Part shown: positions 1-12,540 of the stretch, in pieces
Layout: every line of letters begins with the position of its first letter
Position numbering within the stretch: position 1 is the stretch's first letter
Assembly (NCBI GenBank): GCA_963854835.1
Contig: OY978525.1
Location: 108,632,917 to 108,696,916 of the forward strand
Source: Megamerina dolium
Lineage: Eukaryota; Arthropoda; Insecta; Diptera; Megamerinidae
DNA: 64,000 bases
Reading direction: 5' to 3'
The notes under the pieces: generated by a model
What the model saw: only the letters and a program-made list of their open reading frames with translations
Databases searched by the model: none
What the model was told of the DNA's origin: nothing
Translations under genes and position numbers: made by a program

Positions 1-1254
1 AAAATATGAAGAAATAGAGGCGAAAGTAATGCTATGCTTATACACATATACTAAAACAATTTATATACAACATAATGTATACTGAATTTTTAGCCGAACA
101 ATTCGCCTCTTTGCCTCTCTAGGTGCTCTATATATTTTATTGCATTTTTTTTTTTTGCAATTTTTCTTACCCACAGCATAAAACAACAAGGTCAGTTTTA
201 TAATTAAAAAAATTTTGAAGCATTCGTTACATTATTTTCTTCACATTGCTATATGACCACTTTCGCTTCATAATTATAATTGCTCAAGCCGCACTATATA
301 GACGTGGCTGCAGTGGCAACATTAATAGCAACAGTAGACCTTTTGTTGATATAACATATTTTATAAGCTGATCCATATCATCATTATCTACATCCGATCA
401 TTCAATCGACCGACCAATAAACAAATCGACCCATTTTTTTTTTTTATGAAAATAGCCTTCAACTAGTCTTCTACAGATATGGTACTTGGTGTATTATGTA
501 TGTTAGTTGCATATACAATAACAACAGCGTCATCATCATAATCAACAACAAGTGCTATTGGCTACTTGTAAATTTCTCATTGAAAAAAACTTTTGTGCAT
601 TTTTCATGCATGCCACTTTTGTTGTTGTTGTTGTTGTTGTTCCTTTAACTTCTTGACAATATCAATCAAAGCAGGCCAAGCATATAAGTACTCATGACGG
701 ATGCATTTTAATTTTCAAGCATCTTTTTCACTTTCATTATCATCATCATTATCATCATCATCATCATCAGCAGCAGCAGCAGCAAAAGTAGGTAGCGATA
801 GCAAGTCCATTCAATTTCATTTTTATTGTTAATTATAAATGCTCTTACTGCTGGTGTTGTGCTACTGCTACTGCAACACTGCTGTTGCTTCAGCTGCTGG
901 AAATATTCCCACTTGACAATATGCATTTTACTACTCATATGTATCATGGCTGCTATTATTGCTGCTCTTATATATACTGGCATTTACTAATTAAAAATTA
1001 ACAGAGATATATAAAGCAATTACAAAAGACAGGAAGAAGAAAATAAAAAAAAAAAATCGTAGGATCAAATGGTGTTACCAGTTGCATGTATTTTTTTTTT
1101 TTCTTTGTCCTTAAAAAAAATTGCATAAATTGGTATTGCGAACATGAAGTCAGATGTGACTGTTAGCTTGAAATAAATTAATTCCAAAAATGTCTCGAGT
1201 TAATATATATCTTTTAAAATTTCCGAATATAATATTAACCAAGCAACTTATGTC
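1..1254. other. AT-rich non-coding DNA with microsatellites
   Basis: No gene is visible. The stretch holds poly-T and poly-A runs, a (GTT)n tract at about 621-641, and a compound (ATC)n/(CAG)n tract at about 739-783. Short open frames here are translations of these simple repeats. Confidence 0.7.
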
Positions 1255-2469
1255 TCAGGTCAGTCCATAAGTTCGTGCGTTTTTCTTAGGTGTTTTTCAA
1301 ATAAATAAAAAAAGACGTTTTCAGAATTTATTAATCAATAATATATTTTACTGCATTATTTACAATGTTTTCCCAATGTTTGGGCAAATTTTTAATTCTT
1401 TGCTCAAAAAATTGTTTGTCCTTGGAGCCAAAATACGCGACGATATCCCTTTTTATAGCTTCTTTTGAGGTGTAGTTCTTATTACTTAAATGAGACTGAA
1501 GTCTGCGGAAAAGGTAATTATCGCAAGTTGCAATATCCGGAGAGTATGATGGATGCGGCATTAGCTCCCAGCCGAGCTCGATCAGCTTGCCTCAGGTCTG
1601 TCTTGCTGTATGCGGTCTTGCGTTGTCGTGCTGAAACAAAACTTTGCATCTGTTGACTAAAGAAGGTCGATTTTTTGGATAGTTGATGGCAATAATAATC
1701 AACTGTCTGTCGTCTGGGTTGGTTTCAGCAGATCAAAATAAATGATACCGGCCATATCCCACCAATAGGAAGCCATCTCTGGGGGTTAATTCTGATGTTC
1801 CATCTTTATCTAACCACTGCCATTTGCGAACTATATTATTGTAAAGGACCCATTTTTCGTCCCCAATAACAATACGGTCCAAAAAAACTCTCATTTTCAA
1901 GCTGAGAACACACATTCACTCTCTCCTGAAGGTTTGCGACGGAAAGCTTATGCGCAACCCATTTTCCCTTTGCTTTGGAACCTTGCTCAATTGAACTAGG
2001 TGGCTGTAAACTGTTACATGTAATGAATTTAACCTTCCAGCCATCATATTGACTGTCAAACTTGGCTCATCTTCCACGAGTTCCAGCAAAGCGTCAGAGT
2101 TAAAGACCTCAATACGACCAGAGCGTGGGGCATCATCAAATGTCACAATCACCACTTCGGAATTTGGAAAACCACTTTTGCGCAGTCTTTACGCACAGGC
2201 TGTTCTCCCCATGAGTTGCGTTTATTTCTGCAGTATCAGTAATTGCATTTTTTCCACTTTTATAAAAAAAAAAAAAAAAAAAAAATACAAAATATGCCTC
2301 TTATACTCGTTCGAAGATTCGATTTTATTTTTTAACAACGCGTACTTCTATTCGTTAAATGCACAATACCAAAATAATTCTTTATCTCTCACGAAACATT
2401 TTTTGTACACAACAAGCGTCTACTGTGAAACTATTGAAAAATAACGCACGAACTTATGGACTGACCTGA
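1255..2469 (-). mobile_element. Decayed mariner transposon with 27-bp terminal inverted repeats
   Basis: Both ends carry the same 27-bp inverted repeat (1255-1281 and 2443-2469), containing GGTCAGTCCATAAGTTCGTG read inward. No mismatch was seen between the two copies. The right end is followed by TA, the expected mariner target; the left flank reads TC, so that TA copy is mutated or the exact boundary differs. At about 1.2 kb the length is normal for mariner. The transposase lies on the minus strand and is broken into several frames. The element is therefore dead but can be delimited from end to end. The subfamily is not certain. Confidence 0.88.
1331..2155 (-). pseudogene. Broken mariner transposase
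   Basis: Three minus-strand pieces line up in the order of a mariner transposase. Piece 2155-1916 holds the DDAPRSGR stretch that links the N-terminal helix-turn-helix to the core. Piece 1915-1733 holds the first catalytic aspartate in IVIGDEKWVLYNN. Piece 1561-1331 holds the end of the catalytic core in HPSYSPDIATCDNYLF and the C-terminal IID. The expected motif around the second catalytic aspartate is not in an open frame between 1733 and 1561. Frameshifts and stops separate the pieces, so no functional protein can be made. A mariner-family assignment is safe; the subfamily is a guess. Confidence 0.85.
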
Positions 2470-5194
2470 TATATTGAGTATTCGATATTTAAAATTCCCA
2501 GCAACATTTCTTTGATACAATATTATTTTGCTGAAACAGAAACGCTGGCAACATGGCAACATTATTCAATGCATTTTTATACGTAGTATAATTTATTTAC
2601 ATAGTATGCACATATGAGCAATTATAAACATGCTCTTATAGTTATATGCATAAGATATATTATTATTGCTATTCATACAGATAAGTATAATATAAAATTG
2701 CCTGCGATATGAAGGATATCCGTTTAATAATTTCTTGCTGACCCATCATTATCATCAACATCAACATCCTCATCATCATCATCATCATCATCATCGTCAT
2801 TCTCATCATTGTCTCTTGTTTAATTGTTGATATGACGATTTGCAAATTTGCATGCAAACTACACTAAATAGTCACTTGTACTATATACTGGATATTCATA
2901 TCAAGCTATATACAGTCGCTTTCTTAAGATACTTGAAAAATTTTTTTTTTTTATTACAATTGTTTCCTTTTTCGTTTTTTCTTCTTCTTCTTCTTATTTT
3001 ATTGTAATATTATTAAATTTTTTCTTTCTTTTGTACTTTGATAGTCTTTGTCATCTTTACTGTACTTTCATTACTTTTTATAATGTTTGATGCTTGACAA
3101 CATACATGCAAGAAGTGAATTGCTTTTACATATGCACATAACGTACTACATTATAGTTTCATTCATTCATTCATTCATTTATTCATTGTTATAAAATATA
3201 CTCACTCACTTAGTTCAATTCAATTGTGATTGAACTTTCATACATGACTGTGTATGTATTTCAATTCCTTTGCTTGCTATCTATGTTTCTATGTGTATGG
3301 GGCTTAAAGGTATGTTTCACTAGTTGAAAGGACTATCATTCCTCTCTATACTCTACGTAGCATAGATAGTCATGTAGCATTTTCCCTTCTAATACTTTCT
3401 TCATGGTATTTGATGCATTATTGAATCATTGATGTGTGATATTTTATGTATATACAGTACAGTACAGTACATATAGTTCAACACTTCAACAACAACATCA
3501 TTATCATCAACAACATTATCATAATTATCATCATTGTGAAGTTCAACATTATTATGAATTATCTTCACATCAACATTTTCATTATGATGATCTTCTTTCA
3601 CACCATTATCAACATCATCATCAACATCATTGTCATCATACCTACATCATTCCATTACAGTGATTATAACACCACAACTTTGCACATCACTGAATTTTTT
3701 ATGCATGTATGTATGAAAGCATAGGTATTTCATCTTTTACATGCCATCAAACTTGCCAAACAGCAATGGCACATATACAAGTATACATGTATACGTATGA
3801 TACATACGACTATTTTTATATGTCGCATATTCATTTATTTCTCAAGTGATTTATTTGAAAGGACATTTGCTTTTTACTTTTCTCTGATATTTTGCATAAC
3901 AACATGTACTTACTGTTTATATTAAAGTTAAAAAAAAAAAAACACACAAATTTTTTATATAAAAAAAATATTTTGCTTTTTATAAATGTTATGTAAAAGG
4001 TCATACACGAATGCATAAGGTTTATGTGCTATATGCACTTCTATTTTGTTCATACCAACAACTATGTATTACGTGGATGTTATAAAAAAAAAATTCTGTA
4101 ATTTATTTACGTATATTCTATTGATATTACAAACATACTGAGCTCTGATTGAAATATAACAAAATATAAAAACAGCAAAAGTAAATTAATTCTTTTACTA
4201 AAAGATATAAATAATAAAAATATTATTCAATACGAATAATTTTAAACATAAAATTCAAGAAATGAGTTGATAAAAAAAAAGATGTTGCCTCAATTTGAAT
4301 GCCTAGCACTATGACAGTGAGAGAAGCATATTTTTAGGCTGATGGTTTGGATCGATCAATTATTGATTTTCCTACGATTCTGCTAAATTTCAAAAATGTC
4401 TATTCATCAGCAAATATCCGGAAATTTTCATGCAAAAAAAACTGTGGCAACATATAAAAGGAAGCATTGTGCCCATTTTCGATTCAATTATTTCTTTGCT
4501 TATGCATTCAACAATTTATATTTAGCTTTAATAGCATTTATTATGAAATGTACAATACAATTTGCTTAAAAAATCATTACAAAATCAAAATCATTTAAAT
4601 ATTATAAATAAAATTGCCCGAGAAAAGCAAAAAATCAAAGCTTTCATATAATAAATAATATTAGCACGTCTTGAAAATGTCTATAAATGAAAATTTTATT
4701 TTATTTCTATTTATTCCTATATTAAATGTGAGTATATTTATATGATATGCAAATAGCAAAATACTTATTTATATACACATTCATGCAATGAAATTAAATT
4801 TAATATTCAAAACACCTACAACATATTTCTTGATTATTTAGTAGAGAGCTTACAGCTAAAATGACAAACAAATGAGTTAAAAAAAAAATAAAAATAAAAA
4901 TGGATTAATAAATAAAATAAAATAAAAAATCATATATTAATAATAAAAGTATAATAATGAATATATTAAAATAAATAAATATAGAAAAATAAATATTGAA
5001 TAATTTTATTATTTTGCTCAATGCAAATACCAGCACAAAAACAAAAAATACAAACAAAGGGGAAATTAAAACAGCAAAGAAAATAATTCATTTTATATTA
5101 AAAATCAAAGCAAAAAAAAAAATTATTTACACATACATACACGTGAACATGTCATGTATATCAAAAGCGAAGCACAATTATAGAATCATATACA
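2470..5194. other. AT-rich non-coding DNA
   Basis: No gene recognised. It contains a (CAT)n tract at about 2771-2795, a short (ATTC)n tract near 3161-3185 and CAT/AAC-rich sequence at 3480-3660 that produces spurious His-, Asn- or Ile-rich frames. One copy of the recurrent 15-bp motif lies at 4325-4339. Confidence 0.65.
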
Positions 5195-5433
5195 TTAAGG
5201 TGGTTTAAATTGTATGAAGCAAAATATTAGCGCTGAACTTAAAACATAAAGCTTGCAAGATTTTAAGTATTTTTTTCCAAAGAGAACATAAAGATTTTTT
5301 AGATTTGGAATTTTCTACTATTATAAAAGTGGGGAAAATCCAAATATAAAATTAATTTGAGCTTTCTTCGGGGAAAAAATTCTTACACTGCTCGAAAATG
5401 TATGTTATTCAATAAAATTATGAGCCACCTTAA
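5195..5433. mobile_element. Small TTAA-flanked non-autonomous element (piggyBac-type MITE candidate)
   Basis: The stretch is bounded by TTAA at 5195-5198 and 5430-5433. Inside it starts with GGTGGTTTA and ends with the reverse complement of GGTGGCTCA, giving short imperfect terminal inverted repeats. The interior of about 230 bp is AT-rich and non-coding. A TTAA duplication is the hallmark of piggyBac-type transposition, so a MITE of that superfamily is the best guess. A TTAAGGTGG start also occurs near 62279 without a visible partner. TTAA is common in AT-rich DNA, so this remains uncertain. Confidence 0.45.
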
Positions 5434-6569
5434 TGTTCATATGTCCATATGCAGCTATCACTGTCTTTATCTGGTTAGCAATACCAATATCAATAAGAAT
5501 AAATTAAAAATTCTTTAATCACCCAGTGAGAAAGTATCAGCAACATTTAATGAAGAGGCAATGAAACGATCCAATGAAAAATATTTACCACTTCAGTGAA
5601 TCTGAATATTGAGATGCTATGAAAAATGCATATATTTCTTTACTTTTCTTACTTCATGATCTGAATACTCGAGAATGTTGCAATTCGACAGAGTTACCAT
5701 CAATTCAAATGCTTATTCTGTGAACTGATTGAATGCATTAGCCACTGGGCAATCAATCAAGTAGTATATAGTGTATATTCTTCAAAAAATTATTCAATAA
5801 ATTGCCAATACATTAACCACTTTCCCACTAGACAGCCAAGAAAATCATTCATTACTCCTCTTGCCATCAACTATTTCATGAACCAAACCTCTATACAATA
5901 TTTTCATCAAGAAGAAATTCTTCAATCGGTTTTTATAATTTTTGCATTTACTCACATTCCAACTGGGCTTGGGCGCATAAATTGTACACATATATGTATC
6001 TACACATAAATATGTATATAGATATACATATATGAGTAAACATGTATACGCATCAAAACAAATCATGTTTAGAATTTTTAAGTGGGTGTTGCTGTGCGTT
6101 AAATAAGTATACTGGGTACATATGGAAGTGTAAACCGCTCGACGTACATGCATAAACACATATGAACATGAATAAATAATATTCCATTGTTGCTATTGGC
6201 AAAAAAAACAAAAAAAAACAACTGCGAGTGAGAATGAATATACATATAAGAGACAACATTCAGATACATATCGTACATATGTATATGCGAACATAACAAC
6301 AAATTCAATATGCTATAAAAAGTTGAATGAACCCATCTAGTACATGTGTAAGATATGTAAGAAATTTGCAATGAAGAAAAAAAAAAGCAAAACTACAAAA
6401 ATGTTCTACTAAGTACTACTCATCACTCTATTATGTACATACTATTATGATTCTATTCTATTACATATAATTTTATTGGTATAATTTTTATTCTTCTTGA
6501 TTCTTTAAATTACTTTTCTTTTATTTTTTTTCGGACAATTTTCTGTCTATTTATTATACTCGTACGTAT
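5434..6569. other. AT-rich non-coding DNA
   Basis: No gene or clear element is seen. The sequence is rich in ACATATGTAT-like runs between about 5980 and 6360. Confidence 0.6.
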
Positions 6570-8118
6570 GTCGTTCATATTACTTACTTACTTACTTATG
6601 TGGCCATAACCACCGAATATCGATTTAGGCCGAAAATAACATGCTTCGCCAGCCATCTCTGTTCTTCGCTAGCTGGCGCCAGTTAGAAATTCCAAGCGCC
6701 GTCAGGTTCTCCAGTACTTGGTCTTTCCACCGGAGGTTTGGTCTTCCTCTTTTGCGTCGTCCTCCAGCGGGTTCCGAATTTAACACCTTCTTAGCTGGAG
6801 CGTGTTCTTCCATTCGCTCGACATGACCTAGCCAGCGCAGCCGCTGGATTTTGATGCGCTTTACTATGTCAATATCGGCATACAGCTCGTACAGCTCATG
6901 GTTGTACCTTATTCGGTACTCGCCACCAACGCAAATAAGTCCAAAGATCTTGCGTAGGACTTTTCTCTCGAAAACTCCAAGTATTCGCTCATCCGAGGTG
7001 GAAATTGTCCAGGCTTCAGCGCCATATGTTAGGACAGGCATGATGAGAGACTTGTAGAGTGTAGTTTTCGTTCTTCGAGAGAGGGCTCGACTTCTCAATT
7101 GCTTACCCAGCCCAAAGTAACACCTGTTAGCAAGAGTTATCCTACGCATGATCTCCAAGCTGACGTCATTACTGCTGTTAATGCTGGTTCCAAGATAGAC
7201 AAAGTCCCTTACTACTTCAAAAGCGTAGTTGTCAACAGTGACGTGCTGTCCAAGACGCCGGGACTCTTTGTTTGTTGACACTAGATACTTCGTCTTGCCC
7301 TCGTTCACCGTGAGACCCATCCGACGCGACTCTCTTTCCAACTCTGAGAATGCTGCACTGACTGCTCGCGTGTTCATGCCGATTATGTCAATATCGTCGG
7401 CATACGCTAACAGCATGACACTTTTGTTGAAGATAGTGCCATTATGTCGTAGATCAGCAGCTCGTATTATTTTCTCCATAATAAGATTGAAGAAGTCGCA
7501 CGATAACGAATCACCTTGTCTGAAACCCCGTTCGGTATTAAACGGTGCGGAGAGGTCCTTCCCAATTTTCACTGCACAACGGGAGTTATGCAGTGTCATT
7601 CTACAAAGTCGAATGAGCTTTGCAGGAATACCGAACTCAGACATTGTTGCGTAGAGGTAATCCCTTACCGGACTGTCGAAAGCGGCTTTATAATCAACAA
7701 ATAGGTGGTGTGTGTCGATCTGTTTTTCTTGGGTCTTCTCCAGGATTTGGCGCAGTGTGAAAATCTGGTCGATGGTGGATTTACCAGGTCTGAAGCCACA
7801 CTGATAAGGTCCAATCAGGTTGCTGAGCATAGGCTTCAATCTTTCACACAGTACGCTCGATAGAACCTTGTACGCGATGCTCAGGAGACTTATTCCACGG
7901 TAGTTGGCGCAAATTGTGGGGTCTCCTTTTTTATGTACAGGACAGAGAACACTGAGCCTCCAATCATCAGGCATGCTTTCATCCGACCATATTCTGCTTA
8001 TGAGCTGGTGCATGCGGGTGAGCAGCTCATCGCCTCCGGTCTTAAACAACTCGGCAGGCAGGCCATCAGCACCTGCAGCTTTGTTGTTCTTCAGCCTTAA
8101 AATGGCCGTCGTTCATAT
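6570..8118 (-). mobile_element. 5'-truncated LINE with 11-bp target-site duplication
   Basis: The same 11 bases, GTCGTTCATAT, lie immediately left (6570-6580) and right (8108-8118) of the insert, so the element proper is 6581-8107. On the minus strand the insert begins inside the reverse transcriptase and ends in a short (TAAG)n tail at 6581-6599. A 5' truncation, a target-site duplication of about 10 bp and a short tandem tail are what target-primed reverse transcription leaves behind. Perfect duplications and an unbroken frame point to a fairly recent insertion. The tail and RT sequence suggest an RTE-like clade, but this was not tested by phylogeny. Confidence 0.92.
6625..8107 (-). pseudogene. 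LINE reverse transcriptase, truncated at the N-terminus
   Basis: The frame is open without a stop from the truncation point to the stop at 6625-6627, about 493 codons. The N-terminal side starts in the LKNNKAAGADGLPAEL motif that precedes the RT fingers. It then shows PVHKKGDPTICANYRGISLL, the palm A motif HHLFVDYKAAFDS, the FRQGDSLSCDFFN motif and the catalytic LAYADDIDIIG box. The C-terminal part has VYLGTSI, TYGAEAW and LRWLGHVERM, typical of arthropod LINE ORF2 proteins. The endonuclease domain and the element's own start are missing, so it cannot move itself. No ORF1 is present. RTE-like is the best clade guess. Confidence 0.93.
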
Positions 8119-8262
8119 ATATGATAAAATTTAACGATGTATGTGCAAATGTAAACAATTCATTTTCATTGCTTTGTTGTTCTTCAGCCTTAAAATGGCC
8201 GTCGTTCATATATATGATAAAATTTAACGATGTATGTGCAAATGTAAACAATTCATTTTCAT
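8078..8262. repeat. 93-bp tandem duplication across the LINE right junction
   Basis: Bases 8078-8169 recur without a visible mismatch at 8171-8262, a period of 93 bp. The unit contains about 30 bp of the LINE 5' end, the right target-site duplication and about 50 bp of flank. It must therefore postdate, or arise together with, the LINE insertion. Confidence 0.93.
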
Positions 8263-8520
8263 AAATGGCATTTATACTAATACATAGTTATATGATATAT
8301 TTATATAGCACATGTATACATATGTATATCCCGGGATAATTTAAAGGCATACGAGTATTTAAACAGACATTTTACTAAAAAATAAATAATTTCAGTATTT
8401 TAAATTGTTATTATCGCAAGTACTATTCTCAGTGGTTCTAAATAATTTAAATTTCGTTTCTTTGAACAATCGGAAAATCAAAATCATGGAAAAATTAAAA
8501 TAGTGATAATTTAATGCAAT

Positions 8521-9239
8521 CAAATTAATTAATGTCGAAAAATATTTGCAACAATGTTGAAAATCTTAATTCAAACATATATTTTTTTTTTTGCAACATG
8601 TTTCTGCAATATTGTCGCCAAAATGCCAAATGTACTGAGATGAAAGCAAATGTTTTCCTTTGTCGTTAAGTTGACTCCTTTTGCCGAATATTCGTTTTTT
8701 ATTAACAATTTAAATTCATAAAATTGTGTTTTTAATATTTTGACCTCTTTTTTGTTTTTTTTTTAAATAATAATACTCGTTATTCATATATACAATTACC
8801 ATATTCACCATTTTCTCACCACACACCCCACCCCCACCATAGTCATCAGCAATGCCTTCAGTACAACCATCATCTGCTTCATTATAGAGCAGTCGAATTA
8901 ATTAGTGTCAAAAAATATTTACAACAATGTTGAAAATCGAAATTCAAACATAAATTTTTTTTGCAACATGTTTCTGCAATATTGTCGCCAAAATGCCAAA
9001 TGTACTGAGACGAAGGTAAATGTTGTCCTTTGTCGTTAAGTTGACTCCTTTTGCCGAATATTCGTTTTTTATTAACAATTTAAATTCATCAAATTGTGTT
9101 TTTAATATTCTGTCCTCTTTTTTTTTTAATAATAATACTCGTTATTCATATATACAATTACCATTTCTCATCACACACACTCCCACCATAGTCATCAGCA
9201 GCGCCGTTCATTACAACCATCACCTGCTTCATTATAGAG
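8521..9239. repeat. Imperfect tandem duplication, period about 373 bp
   Basis: Copy 1 (8521-8889) and copy 2 (8894-9239) share long blocks such as CAACATGTTTCTGCAATATT and GACTCCTTTTGCCGAATATT in the same order, with small indels and substitutions. Both copies end in ATTATAGAG. No coding potential is seen. Each copy also holds short TTGCAACAATGTTGAAAAT-type palindromic words like those at 52.2-52.4 kb. Confidence 0.9.
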
Positions 9240-12200
9240 TTCTTAAAATGAAATTATACCTAAGTAACTTTAAAGTACTTAACTGTTTTCTCAGTTAACA
9301 TGTGTGTGTGTGTGTGTGTGTATGTGTGTGTTATTGTCGAAACCAAATGTGTCTACTTAACCCTCTTTTGTACTTTTTAATATACTAAAATAGCGTTTCT
9401 GCAAAAATATATATATTTGTATACATCTATAGTCACAAAACAACAACACCTAATTGCAAAATAATGCTGCTAATGTTTTTTATTTTTATTTTTTGTTTTT
9501 TATCGTTGCTGCTGCTTGTTGTTGTTTGTTATTATTGTTGCCGCTACCGCCATCATCATCATCATCATCGCTACCGCCATATATAGCACCATCAAATGCT
9601 TCACATAATTTAACTTAAACATGTGCTCTTCCGTTTTTAGCTCTTTACAATTTTGTACGTGTACAAGTGTGTGAATATATGTGTGCGTGTGTGTGTGTGT
9701 GTGTGTGTATGTAAATGCTCTTATGCTTATTTTCATAATTCTTCAAGCACTTTATTTGTTATTACTCACAAATTTAAAGCGTATCCAGAGAAAGGAGAAG
9801 AATACAAATAAAATAAACAGAAAAAGGCAATAAGCATAGAAAAAGAAGAAGAAGAAGAAGAGAGCAAAGAAAAAAGGGTTAATTGTAAAAAAAACGAAAA
9901 TTATACTTTTAGGCGCAATGTAATGTAAATTTATATATATATGCAGCAAAATAGGCATAAACAAGCATTTGCATAGAAATTAAATTGGCTACAACATTTT
10001 GGCGATTAAAATGTTTGAGTTGGGTAGACGATTGCCAGCACATTCGAGGTATAAGGTACATAGGTTCTCTTAAAGCGAGCTTCATTGTACAGAAGAAAGG
10101 GACTTTATGAAATTTATTATACAATATTTCTATTCTCTTCAAGTTTATGTATTCTCATTTCTTTATGCTTTAATATATTTTAGTTGACAGACGCTTGTTT
10201 TTTTGTTTTTTTGGTTATCTTTATGGGTTTTTTTTTGCTAATATTTTGTTAATTATAATTATTTTAATTATGTAAATTCTGTGAAAAACGTTATAAAGTA
10301 GAGTAAATATATAAAACACATGTTTTAGTTGGTCTTTAGACATTCGTTTATATAACAGTTTTATTACAATATTTTTAAATATTTTTTTATCTCTCACGAA
10401 GAAACATTTATAACGTAAAGGCATAAATATTGAGCCCCACAAAGTTACTTTTATAACTTAAATGCTTAAATATTGGGTCCCACGAAGTTAATTTTATAAC
10501 TGAAATGCATAAATATTAGGCCAAGTCTACATTAATTCAATTGGCAATGCAATACATTGGCGCAGTGTCACTTTACCCGATTATCTCTGGTAACACTGAT
10601 CCCGGCAGGCGTCCATTTATGCTGCATTTGAAAGTCGACATTTTCAGAAAATATTTGTTTGTGACGAAATTGAAAAAAAAAAAAATTTTGTATTTATTTG
10701 TATTTGAAAATGCAGTTTTCTAATAAGGAAGTTTTTAAAATTTTAATTTTAATTCTATAGAAGCAAAAATGCCACACAGGCATATGAAAATATCTGGGTA
10801 GTTTATGGACACATCGATACATGTGGTATAATGTTGCTTCTAATTATTATATTTTGAAGATTTCGAAGCCAAATATTCACTTTGGTATTGCCGTTCAATT
10901 ACAGAATGAGTTGAGCAAAATTCTATGAAAACCATTTACAATATCACCGAGGTATATTCATTTCAATCCATTCGAAAGGGACTACTATTGTGGTGTAGTT
11001 ATTTCTGAACTTTGCTTTGAACGTTTCTGCGCCGAATTGAGCATCTCAGAAGCCCTATTTTTGGGAAAAATGGTTTCAATCAGAAAAATTGCAAATTCCA
11101 TTATCAATTTTTTTTTTGTTTAAAAAGCATAAATTTCAATAGAATTAGTCATGTTAGCATTCAAAATAGTTACTATTTTTTTCCATAGATTTTACATGAC
11201 AAATATTAATTAATAATAATGTTGGTACTTCCTCTTACAATTGAATATTTATGCAATTTCGTTGAAATATTATTATTTTATATATGAAAAATGTGTTAAA
11301 AATTCATTCGTATACATTTTTTGAAATTCCAGAAATTATTTGGCTTCTCATAAAAATCAAATTAAAAATGTTATAGTTTGTTTTTTTTTTTTTTTCTCTT
11401 CTATTGAAAATTCCATTACATATGAATGTACAATACAGTACTTATATGTATATAAAAATAGCATCATTTTTGGAAAGCATTTTCATAACACAACTGGTAT
11501 GGGTGCACGTGGTGTTACTTGCAAAATTGCCAAAGAATACAGAACAAAAAAAAAAAAAAAAAACAACTAGATACAGCCAAATAAAAATTACAACAACAGC
11601 ACATATTTCAAAAAATTTTCCAAATCATATAAGCTACATATATATGTACAGAATTTGTTTTAAAAAATTACTAATACACATACTCTGCATGTATGAAATA
11701 CATTTGTATATATCGTACCAGCATATTTGTATGGAATTTGCTATAGATAACTATGTGTACAATGATCACTACAGCATTATATATTTATGCATATTCATAT
11801 TCGTTGAATGAAAATTATACCAAACAGCTATGGAAATCATGTTATGCCGTAATATGCAGTCAATAGCACGTACCCGAATCTATAACATGAATGCATTTCC
11901 GTTCAAATTTTACAAATAATAAAATTAAAAATTTAAGGTTAGTATTTGCAGGTAAATTAAATAACAATTTTAATACGATGGTAGGAAAGGAAGTAGTTTA
12001 TTAATTATTTTTTTTTTGTTTTGTTTTTTTTTTTGTTTACCAGTAATTAATGGATTCTATTGTGTAATGTTGCAGTGACAAATTTATTATCACAGACATT
12101 TGGTGTGCGTGTGCGACTTTGGAATATAAAAGAATTCACAAATATTGTCACGTCGTGCTACATTTGTTTCAGGTGTAGAATAAAACTAATTTCATTGCCG

Positions 12201-12540
12201 GAGCAGATTTTCATTGAATTTCATCGAGTTGCACATATGAAAAGTGGATCGTGTTGAATAAATAAGAGTGGCATCCTTCCTATATTTTTGTTTCATAAAA
12301 TATTGAGACGTACTATCCTTACACTTGGATTAAAACAAGATTTTAAGTATTTTCAGATTAATTTTTATACTCTGTTTGTAGGCACTTGATGGAATCCATG
12401 AAGATATGGAAAAATGTAGATTTATTTTCTGATCAATGACGTCTACGTTCGTATATATAGTTGACTAAAATTTGAAATTTGGCATGAGTAACCTCTGATC
12501 TAAGGATATGGATGGTATTGGTAATGATCATGATCGATCA
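9240..12540. other. AT-rich non-coding DNA with microsatellites
   Basis: No gene recognised. (GT)n tracts lie at about 9299-9330 and 9681-9709, a (CAT)n tract near 9552-9570, and a motif copy TATACTTTTAGGC at about 9902-9914. The segment 10537-10650 is noticeably richer in G and C than its surroundings and may be an unrecognised transposon relic. The rest shows poly-T tracts and nothing else. Confidence 0.6.
10395..10523. repeat. 43-bp minisatellite, three copies
   Basis: Three adjacent units starting at about 10395, 10438 and 10481 share CACGAAGTTA, TTTATAAC, AAATGC and TAAATATTG in order. The second and third are the most alike. No function is apparent. Confidence 0.75.

Noticed and set aside
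3401..3724. Overlapping His-, Asn- and Ile-rich open frames on both strands
   Set aside because: They are translations of CAT/AAC-type simple sequence and have no domain.
7229..7654. 141-codon + strand frame
   Set aside because: Antisense shadow of the LINE reverse transcriptase.
10541..10723. 60-codon frame in a locally GC-richer segment
   Set aside because: No homology recognised and the second half is Lys/Phe-rich AT sequence; kept only as an unidentified relic.
11935..11960. TATTTGCAG|GTAAAT junction
   Set aside because: No pyrimidine tract upstream.
12060..12257. TTTGTTTCAG|GTGTAG as a ratchet point near 12172
   Set aside because: Pyrimidine tract is short and the donor half is poor.
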